Source: Chondrus crispus
Taxonomy: Eukaryota; Rhodophyta; Florideophyceae; Gigartinales; Gigartinaceae
Direction: 5' to 3'
DNA: 64,000 nt
Assembly: GCF_000350225.1 (NCBI RefSeq)
Contig: NC_020795.1
Location: 92,001 to 156,000 of the forward strand
Program-made: the position numbers and the translations under genes
Part shown: positions 57,124 to 64,000 of the stretch, piece after piece
How the letters are laid out: each line of letters begins with the position of its first letter
How positions within the stretch are numbered: position 1 is the first letter of the stretch
Notes under the pieces: generated by a model
Told to the model about the DNA's origin: nothing
The model's input: the letters and a program-made list of their open reading frames with translations, nothing else
Database searches by the model: none

Positions 57124-57729
57124 ATGTCGCGCTATAGAGGACCTCGTTTGAGAATATGCAGAAGATTAGGAGATTTACCTGGTTTAACAAGAAAAAATTC
57201 AAAAAAACAAGTACCAGCTGGAGAGCATGGCCAGCAATTACGAAAACCATCAGAATATGCTTTAAGACTAGAAGAAAAGCAAAAATTAAGATTTAATTAC
57301 GGTCTAAGTGAAAGACAATTATTAAGATATATAAAAATAGCAAAAAAAGTACAAGGGTCTACTGGTCTAGTATTATTACAAATACTAGAAATGAGATTAG
57401 ACAACATTATTTTTAGATTAGGTATTGCACCAACAATACCAGCAGCTCGACAATTAGTTAATCATAGGCATATACTAGTAAACGAAAAGAATGTCTCTAT
57501 TTGCAGTTATCAATGTAAAGCTGGTGATACTATAAAAATTAGGGATAAAGAATCATCTAAAGCACTAGTAGAAAATAATATTCAATTTCCAGGCTTGATT
57601 AATTTAGCTAGTCATTTGGAATTGGATAAAAGAAACTTAATCGGGAAAGTCAATAGTATAATTGACAGAGAGTGGGTTGCTTTACAATTGAACGAATTAC
57701 TTGTCGTTGAATATTATTCAAGAAAATAA
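57124..57729 (+). CDS. rps4: Ribosomal protein uS4
   Basis: This 201-residue protein begins [20 protein letters not shown], a plastid uS4 hallmark. The S4 RNA-binding domain ([31 protein letters not shown]) is in the middle. It starts small-subunit assembly at 16S rRNA. GGAATAACAAAT upstream serves as a weak binding site. It follows infC by 72 bp. Confidence 0.97.
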   Translation: MSRYRGPRLRICRRLGDLPGLTRKNSKKQVPAGEHGQQLRKPSEYALRLEEKQKLRFNYGLSERQLLRYIKIAKKVQGSTGLVLLQILEMRLDNIIFRLGIAPTIPAARQLVNHRHILVNEKNVSICSYQCKAGDTIKIRDKESSKALVENNIQFPGLINLASHLELDKRNLIGKVNSIIDREWVALQLNELLVVEYYSRK

Positions 57730-57813
57730 TAATCTCTCTCTGTTATATTAAAAATAGTACTTGTTTTAAATCTCAATACATATATAAATAAACGATTAAT
57801 TTTATATAAAAAA

Positions 57814-59253
57814 TTACAAATTAGTAGGTTGTCTACTAGTTAAAGACCAAAAAATTCTTTTGGCTATAATTTGAAAACGTAGAAACTTCTTACTAAATTT
57901 TTGAGGTATATGTTGTTGAGATTTGTTAAATACATTGTTTTTAATAAATTTATAAGATTGTTGACTAGGTACAAAAAGTAAGTTTTTTTTATCATTGTTT
58001 TCTCTTTGTTCATAAAATTTTAAAAAATCTTCTAAATTATATACAAGCATATTAGGTACAGATGGTAAACAATAACTATTATTTTGCATTACAAATTTTC
58101 GCCATGCTAATAATGCCACTTCATAATTCAAGAATACTACTTCATAATTTTTGTTATTATTTAAACTATAATTATAATTAATAACTTTTTTTTGCTGAGT
58201 TTTTTTATTTTTAGATGAAACAGATTTAAGAATATATACTGGCTGACCTTGAAAGAAATCTTTGCCATATTTTTGATTACTATGAAAAGTAATATTTCGT
58301 TTATATTGATATTTATAGATTAGATTACCTAACTCTTGAAAATCAGGTATAAGATGAAATTGCACTTTAAGCGGAGATAATTTTACTAATTTATAGTAAA
58401 AATCTAAACCTGTAGCAAATATATTAAAATTTGCGCAATTACTTTTATCAATATATGTATTTTTAATAGATTCTTGATATTCTACAATATCTTCTGGATT
58501 AACAAAAAATAAAGCTTCATGTATCAGTCTATTATCTGTCTTACGTACAATACTATTGCAATAAAATTGATATATTTGATCTACTAAACCTTGCTGACTA
58601 ATTAATTCATATGAAGGTTCAGTAACAATTATTTGATTAAAATTATTTCTTATAGTAAAAATAGGTAATTTATTTTGCTGTAATTTTTTTACAACAGCTA
58701 ACTGACTTGAAGTAAGATAATTTGCCTGTTTTTTCAACTTTACAAAATTTCTAGGTTGTGAAAAATTAAACCCCTTTTTCCAGATATATTTTATTTCTGC
58801 TCGATTATTATTTATATTATTTATTTTTTTTGATTGATCTAAAGTAGTTTCTATTCTTCCTGAAATTAAAGCTTTGCTAAAATAAAATATAAATTTCTTA
58901 TATCGATTTTTATAAACGGCTAAACCATCAGACTGTAATTGACTGCTATACAGATCTGATAATATATTCGGTTGTGACAAAAAAATAGTTTCTTGCCAAT
59001 ATTTATTGATTAGTTTCGTTATAAGATTACGTGATACTAATTCTTTATTAGCAAAACTATTAATTTCAGGATTGAGATAACTAGTTTTGTTAGCAAGTAC
59101 AGAGAATGTATACGCTTTACTAACGATATTATGATTCTCATGGGTGGATGCCAATGTATTTTTGACATGTCTTTGAATAAATGGAAACTGATTATTTATT
59201 ATTAAATTGTTATTAAATAAATTTTGAATAAACATTGGATTAGATAAACTCAT
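57814..59253 (-). CDS. Tic22-like protein (possibly Ycf80)
   Basis: This 479-residue, AT-rich protein has a ~190-residue variable N-terminal part. Residues ~195-440 then follow the Tic22 pattern in order: KLPIFTIRNN, EALFFVNPEDIVEYQ, VQFHLIPDFQELGNL, FFQGQPVYIL, YEVVFLNYEVALLAWRKF, VYNLEDFLKF and NLLFVPSQQSYKFI. Tic22 is a family found in the plastid intermembrane space and cyanobacterial periplasm that helps protein import or outer-membrane biogenesis. No cleavable signal is evident. It may match the gene named ycf80 in other red plastids; I could not check. Function is inferred from pattern only. Confidence 0.65.
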   Translation of the reverse strand: MSLSNPMFIQNLFNNNLIINNQFPFIQRHVKNTLASTHENHNIVSKAYTFSVLANKTSYLNPEINSFANKELVSRNLITKLINKYWQETIFLSQPNILSDLYSSQLQSDGLAVYKNRYKKFIFYFSKALISGRIETTLDQSKKINNINNNRAEIKYIWKKGFNFSQPRNFVKLKKQANYLTSSQLAVVKKLQQNKLPIFTIRNNFNQIIVTEPSYELISQQGLVDQIYQFYCNSIVRKTDNRLIHEALFFVNPEDIVEYQESIKNTYIDKSNCANFNIFATGLDFYYKLVKLSPLKVQFHLIPDFQELGNLIYKYQYKRNITFHSNQKYGKDFFQGQPVYILKSVSSKNKKTQQKKVINYNYSLNNNKNYEVVFLNYEVALLAWRKFVMQNNSYCLPSVPNMLVYNLEDFLKFYEQRENNDKKNLLFVPSQQSYKFIKNNVFNKSQQHIPQKFSKKFLRFQIIAKRIFWSLTSRQPTNL

Positions 59254-59353
59254 GCATTTTTATCATGAAAAAAGATAATTAAGAAAAAATATAGTATAAC
59301 TGTAAAATTCAACTATATTATAAATATATATAATAAATCAAATTAATCATCAA

Positions 59354-59695
59354 TTACACTGAAAAAGATTTTCCACAACCACACGTATTAAGCGCGTTAG
59401 GATTACTAAATTGAAAACCGCCACCAATTAAAGAATCTTCATAGTCTAAAGACATACCATATAAATACAATAAACTTTTACTATCACATACTATTTGAAA
59501 ATTCTCAAATTCAATAATTGAATCAGCTTTTTGTAGATCTTCTGATTTTACAAAATTCATTAAATAGGACATACCAGAGCAACCTCCTTGTTTTACAGAT
59601 ATTCTTAAATAAACTTTATTCATCTCCAAGCAGTTAAGACTTAATAAACGCTGTAGAGCCATATTAGTAATTTTAATAGGTTTATTTGTCATCAT
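59354..59695 (-). CDS. ycf83: IscA/SufA-type Fe-S carrier (Ycf83)
   Basis: This is 113 residues from the ATG at 59695 (a second ATG follows at once). The three cluster-binding cysteines are present: GGCSGMSY in the middle and NTCGCGKSF at the C-terminus. This HesB/IscA-family protein carries Fe-S clusters from the SUF scaffold (sufB-sufC at 39 kb) to target proteins. It lies 33 bp after the tmRNA gene on the same strand. Confidence 0.9.
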   Translation of the reverse strand: MMTNKPIKITNMALQRLLSLNCLEMNKVYLRISVKQGGCSGMSYLMNFVKSEDLQKADSIIEFENFQIVCDSKSLLYLYGMSLDYEDSLIGGGFQFSNPNALNTCGCGKSFSV

Positions 59696-59728
59696 ACATC
59701 CCCAAAATTTAAAGCTAGAAAATAATAT

Positions 59729-60095
59729 TGGAACTGGTGGGAATCGAACCCACGTCCATATTAAAACAGTACGCAAAGCCTGCTTACAATAATGAAGCAC
59801 AAAGGAAAATCAATATATAATAATTGTAACTTAGCTTAAGAATTAATAATTTACTTAAGAGCATCTCAAAGAAAAATATCAAGAAATAGAGAGTAATTAT
59901 AAACTGATATTCTAAATATTCCTTATATTAAAATAACGAATCAAATAAAAAGCTAAACTAACACAAGGTTTTTAGAAAAAGGAAGAATTTGATGTTTTGC
60001 ATTTGTAATTAAGCTAGGATTAATGAAGTTTAGCTTATCTTCATCCTTTACAACTTCAACATACAGAGTTATATGTAGAAACCAAACAGCCCCTT
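59729..60095 (-). ncRNA. ssrA: Transfer-messenger RNA (tmRNA)
   Basis: On the minus strand the 5' end GGGGCTG pairs with 3' CAGTTCC (two G-T pairs) ahead of a final A, forming the tRNA-like acceptor. The 3' part holds the T-arm GGGTTCGATTCCC, and the 5' part reads GGTTTCTACAT as in other tmRNAs. A tag frame resumes at GCA (60000) and ends in TAG at 59953-59955, giving AKHQILPFSKNLVLV. tmRNA frees stalled ribosomes and marks the product for degradation. Confidence 0.92.
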
Positions 60096-60173
60096 TAAAT
60101 AATAATTGAGTAACATTATACCATATATTTTTTAAAAAAGTATTAATAGCAGAAAAATATAAAAAATGAATTA

Positions 60174-60246
60174 TGAGCAAGGAAGGATTTGAACCTTCGA
60201 CCATCAGAATCGGAATCTGACACTCTATCCACTGAGTTACATGCCC
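60174..60246 (-). tRNA. trnR(CCG): tRNA-Arg(CCG)
   Basis: On the minus strand: acceptor GGGCATG with CTTGCTC (one T-T mismatch and one G-T pair), D-arm AACTCAGTGGATAGAGT, anticodon stem CAGAT/ATTCTG around TCCGA bases (anticodon CCG), T-loop GGTTCAAATCC and discriminator A. The weak acceptor stem is unusual but the rest is canonical. Confidence 0.92.
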
Positions 60247-60298
60247 ATATCAAAAAGATTATATTATCTAATAACTTGTAAAGCAATCAAAATAATAA

Positions 60299-60550
60299 TT
60301 AATTTTGTATGTATTCTTGACCTAAAAATAAACACTGTTCTGCTTTAAAGATTTCTTGTCCTAAATATAAATAATGCTGGATAGACAAATATCTTGTATT
60401 TTTATAAACATCGATTAATTTAGATAAAATATTAGCATTATAAGCTGTAAAACAAATAGGATAATTTATATTGTGATTATGGTCTTGAAAAAAATATAAG
60501 ACTATCTTTTTAGATAAAATGAGTCTAATTAAACAATAACAATTATCCAT
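60299..60550 (-). CDS. Small DUF4346-like protein (83 residues)
   Basis: The C-terminal 28 residues, SIQHYLYLGQEIFKAEQCLF then LGQEYIQN, resemble the H-A-A-Y-L-G-R-E-L-x-K-A-E...Y-V-Q-D tail of the DUF4346 domain found in cyanobacteria beside a pterin-binding domain. The N-terminal part, ILSKKIVLYFFQDHNHNINY, may be a beta strand pair. It is much shorter than the cyanobacterial proteins and has no pterin-binding half. Function unknown. Diverges from apcF across about 210 bp without other genes. Confidence 0.6.
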   Translation of the reverse strand: MDNCYCLIRLILSKKIVLYFFQDHNHNINYPICFTAYNANILSKLIDVYKNTRYLSIQHYLYLGQEIFKAEQCLFLGQEYIQN

Positions 60551-60761
60551 TTTATGTATATTTAATAAAAAGACTTTAAATTAAGATATATATAAATGAT
60601 ATTATATATTAATAGATATGACTTTTAATTATCAATTATTAAAAAGATTAATTATATGAAAGACTAAATTAAACACCATACAATAATATATTAATAACTA
60701 AAATAATTAGAAATTTATTATAATTGAAAATTGACAGTCTATTATATTGGAGATACAAATA

Positions 60762-61271
60762 ATGCAAGATGCTATTACTAATATTATGAATAAGTATGAT
60801 TTAACAGGTAAATACTTAGATCAATTTGCGGTTAATGAACTAGAAATCTATTTTTCAAATGCTATTAAAAGAATAAAAACGATAGAAACTATAAATAGTA
60901 AAGCAGCAACTATCATTAAAGAAGCAGCGGCTATATTATATGAAGAGCAGCCTGAACTATTAAGACCTGGAGGGAATTCTTATACTACTCGCCGATATGC
61001 TGCATGTTTACGAGATATTGAGTATTATTTACGATATACTAGTTATGCGATTATTGCAGGCAATACTAATATTCTAAACGAACGAGTACTAGATGGTCTA
61101 CGAGATACATATAATTCATTAAATGTACCACTTGCACCAACCGTAAGAAGTATTCAAATTTTAGAAGATATTATACAAAATGAGTTAAAATTTATTGATA
61201 CTAGTGATCGCTTTATTATTAGTGAACCTTTTCAATATATAATAGAATCTTTAAGTGAACAAGATATATAA
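60762..61271 (+). CDS. apcF: Allophycocyanin beta-18 subunit (ApcF)
   Basis: This is 169 residues from the ATG at 60762, after TTGGAG as ribosome binding site; a TTG five codons upstream is unlikely. It resembles ApcB but is distinct. The bilin cysteine is Cys82 in RRYAACLRDIEYYLR, and the conserved beta Asn is in RPGGNSYTTRR. ApcF pairs with the LCM phycobilin domain in the core and helps energy transfer to the photosystems. Confidence 0.95.
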   Translation: MQDAITNIMNKYDLTGKYLDQFAVNELEIYFSNAIKRIKTIETINSKAATIIKEAAAILYEEQPELLRPGGNSYTTRRYAACLRDIEYYLRYTSYAIIAGNTNILNERVLDGLRDTYNSLNVPLAPTVRSIQILEDIIQNELKFIDTSDRFIISEPFQYIIESLSEQDI

Positions 61272-61322
61272 TTTTTTTCATTGATGAATTAAATATTGTA
61301 AGACATAATTATAATTACAGCT

Positions 61323-61601
61323 TTGAAACATATTTCAAATATTACACTATGTGATTTAAAATACAAAATAATTAGTCTACTTTTAGGCTTTTTTATTTCA
61401 ACTGCTTTATCAACAATGCCTGCCCAAACAGGTGACTGGGGTATTATTGGAGCATCTATTATAGTTACAGTTTATGAAATAGCTAGTAAATTGATATATT
61501 CTAGAAAAAATAACATCTTAAAAATACCTTCTATTATTAATCATATAAAAATAGGGATTATTTATGGAATATTTGTAGATGCATTTAAATTAGGTAGCTA
61601 A
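61323..61601 (+). CDS. ycf20: Ycf20 (DUF565 membrane protein)
   Basis: This 92-residue protein carries the family blocks FFISTALSTMPAQTGDWGII and the C-terminal IKIGIIYGIFVDAFKLGS. It has about three hydrophobic spans. There is no ATG ahead of the conserved part; TTG at 61323 is the best start, since an in-frame stop lies eight codons upstream. Related proteins in green algae and plants affect non-photochemical quenching. It lies 51 bp after apcF. Confidence 0.88.
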   Translation: MKHISNITLCDLKYKIISLLLGFFISTALSTMPAQTGDWGIIGASIIVTVYEIASKLIYSRKNNILKIPSIINHIKIGIIYGIFVDAFKLGS

Positions 61602-61630
61602 CACTTAATATTCAGTTAATCTAAATTATA

Positions 61631-61670
61631 AAATTAAGAGTCAGTAGTATAATATATAGACTCTTAATTT
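61631..61670. terminator. Hairpin between convergent ycf20 and cpcG
   Basis: AAATTAAGAGTC at 61631-61642 and GACTCTTAATTT at 61659-61670 are perfect 12-base complements around a 16-base loop. It lies in the 95-bp gap between the two stops. Confidence 0.7.
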
Positions 61671-61696
61671 AAAATTTATAGTTTATAGATAGATTA

Positions 61697-62401
61697 TTAA
61701 CCTAAGGATATTGGAGATACATCTGTTACCATATTTAAAAACAAAGCAGGATCACCGGCTTTAGGAGATTGCTCTTGAGGTCTAAACTTCCGTATAGAAC
61801 CCGCCCATAATAACTGAGGCCTTTCTTGCTTCATTAAAAATTCTTTACCTGTACGAGGCGTCTTTAAATTAAAAGGGATTTCTCCTTTACTCCTTTGAGC
61901 AATTATACGCCTTCTTTGATAAGGTATCGTATTATCTCCAAAATTGTCTACATATTCATCACTATTTAATAAAACATCAACAAAGAATTCTAATCCTTTT
62001 GATCCTATTAATACTGAAAATGCCAGTTTTTCTCTTTCATTATAAATATCACGACCTAAAACTCTTTGTATACACATTTCTACAAATCTATAATTATTAT
62101 TTACATCATAGTTTAAATTACGAAATGCTTGCGATAATAATAATCCTTTAATAAAATCTTTAATTGTTATTTGATTAAATCTTAACTGAGACTCTAAAAA
62201 AGGTTCATTTGTACTACTTAAAATTTGATGCTCACTAAATATTTGACGATAACCACTCCATATAATTTCATCCATCTCATAAGCAGTTGGTAAATTTTCT
62301 GTTGTATATATTTTAGGCTGTTCTTCTCCAGGCAAATATTCAAAACCATCTACTCTTTGATTTTGAGTAGAAAATGCATAATTTAATATTGGAATAGACA
62401 T
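61697..62401 (-). CDS. cpcG: Phycobilisome rod-core linker CpcG
   Basis: This 234-residue linker joins the rods (phycoerythrin and phycocyanin) to the core. The N-terminal SIPILNYAFSTQNQRVDGFE and the linker-domain blocks IKDFIKGLLLSQAFR, CIQRVLGRDIYNEREK and SDEYVDNFGDNTIPYQRRR are present. The C-terminal tail is shorter and variable. It diverges from nblA. Confidence 0.96.
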   Translation of the reverse strand: MSIPILNYAFSTQNQRVDGFEYLPGEEQPKIYTTENLPTAYEMDEIIWSGYRQIFSEHQILSSTNEPFLESQLRFNQITIKDFIKGLLLSQAFRNLNYDVNNNYRFVEMCIQRVLGRDIYNEREKLAFSVLIGSKGLEFFVDVLLNSDEYVDNFGDNTIPYQRRRIIAQRSKGEIPFNLKTPRTGKEFLMKQERPQLLWAGSIRKFRPQEQSPKAGDPALFLNMVTDVSPISLG

Positions 62402-62740
62402 GATGAGTCTCCAGATTGATCTGTAACTTCAATAAAGTTTATATATATAATTATTTATACTAAGTTTTTTGGATCAAAATCAACATTATTAAATCAAGAA
62501 GTATTAAAATCATGGCACATTACAAATTGTAAATAAAAATGCTTCAATACTATCTTAATTAAAATATAATTTAATGAAAACAATTATTCTTAGTATATGC
62601 AATCATAATAAAATATTATACTAGAATTAATGAAATTAAATTTTCTCATATTATTAATCTTGACTAAAAAAACTTTATTAAAAAAGTTTATATAAACCTA
62701 TTCTTAAATATTCATTATAAAATTAGAGTGACTATAATGT
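62402..62740. promoter_or_regulatory. Divergent cpcG/nblA intergenic region
   Basis: This 339-bp AT-rich stretch carries no recognised gene, only a 21-codon chance frame. It should hold start signals for cpcG and nblA. No clear promoter or operator could be picked by eye. Confidence 0.4.
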
Positions 62741-62914
62741 ATGGATAATGGTAATCAACTAACACTTGAACAAGAATTTAAATTAGCTATATATATAAAA
62801 AAAATCAATAAGCTAGATAATAATAATACAAAAAAACACTTAATGATAATATTAAAACAAATGATGATTAAAGATAATATAATAAAATATTTTATCAAAA
62901 ATTCTATACCTTAG
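62741..62914 (+). CDS. nblA: Phycobilisome degradation protein NblA (Ycf18)
   Basis: This 57-residue protein has the NblA core LTLEQEFKLAIYIKKINKL in the N-terminal half and LMIILKQMMIKDNIIKYF in the second. NblA is an adaptor that directs phycobilisome subunits to the Clp protease under nutrient stress. It is placed 144 bp upstream of cpeB-cpeA, the light-harvesting genes whose products it may help remove. Confidence 0.92.
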   Translation: MDNGNQLTLEQEFKLAIYIKKINKLDNNNTKKHLMIILKQMMIKDNIIKYFIKNSIP

Positions 62915-62947
62915 AAAATATTACGAAATATTAATTTGTTATACTGA

Positions 62948-63592
<645 letters not shown>

Positions 63593-63627
63593 ACTTTATA
63601 GCAATAAGATAAGAATATTTAAAATAG

Positions 63628-64000
<373 letters not shown>

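Noticed and set aside
59953-60204. 83-codon open frame on the minus strand
   Set aside because: It runs through the tmRNA gene; its last 15 codons are the tmRNA tag, and the rest overlaps the tRNA-like 5' domain and trnR(CCG).
62630-62695. 21-codon hydrophobic frame between cpcG and nblA
   Set aside because: No match to small photosystem or b6f subunits and no ribosome binding site.

Overview
The window is a contiguous piece of an AT-rich plastid genome from a red alga, most likely a florideophyte. The main evidence is plastid-encoded phycobilisome genes (apcE-apcA-apcB, apcF, cpcG, cpeB-cpeA, nblA), red-type RuBisCO with its activase (rbcL-rbcS-cbbX), and genes typical of red plastids (pdhA/pdhB, ilvH, acpP, preA, pbsA, acsF, sufB/sufC, infB, infC, tsf, ssrA). 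A group II intron with its own ORF interrupts a CAU tRNA, which fits Florideophyceae. The species cannot be named from the sequence alone.

Layout. Positions 1-12.4 kb hold ycf45 (cut by the window edge), acpP, psaD, acsF, petN, petM, secG, ycf36, a peroxiredoxin, heme oxygenase, rpl35-rpl20, preA, pdhA-pdhB, petA and tatC. From 12.7 to 19.4 kb lie the allophycocyanin core operon, then atpE-atpB and ycf3 on the other strand. From 19.6 to 38.4 kb lie infB, three small ribosomal protein genes, and the cyanobacterial-type run rpoB-rpoC1-rpoC2-rps2-tsf-atpI-atpH-atpG-atpF-atpD-atpA. From 38.4 to 47.2 kb lie sufC-sufB, a predicted EcfT/CbiQ-like membrane protein, ycf39, ycf41, psbI, ycf58, a large ORF with Omp85/POTRA character, and cemA. 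At 47.2-49.3 kb is the intron-split CAU tRNA with a degenerate maturase. From 49.3 to 55.3 kb lie ycf4, petL, psaL, an unknown short ORF, rpl28, trxA and the rbcL-rbcS-cbbX cluster. From 55.3 to 60.6 kb lie ycf34, ilvH, infC, rps4, a Tic22-like ORF, an IscA-like gene, tmRNA and a short DUF4346-like ORF. The last 3.3 kb holds apcF, ycf20, cpcG, nblA, cpeB and the start of cpeA.

How the genes work together. Most serve photosynthesis (light harvesting, photosystem I, cytochrome b6f, ATP synthase, carbon fixation) and its assembly factors (Ycf3, Ycf4, Ycf36, Ycf39, Ycf34). Others are plastid gene expression (RNA polymerase, initiation and elongation factors, ribosomal proteins, tRNAs, tmRNA), Fe-S assembly (SufB, SufC, IscA-like) and lipid, prenyl and amino acid metabolism. 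Several pairs of convergent genes are separated only by a perfect hairpin, which looks like a shared bidirectional terminator or RNA 3' end.

The most interesting items are two poorly described ORFs that resemble protein-import parts (an Omp85-like barrel with POTRA-like repeats and a Tic22-like protein). Next are a CAU tRNA with a long, class II variable arm split by a group II intron, its decayed maturase, an orphan EcfT-like protein, a tmRNA with a readable tag, and four genes with non-AUG starts. All assignments come from reading the sequence; no database search was run.
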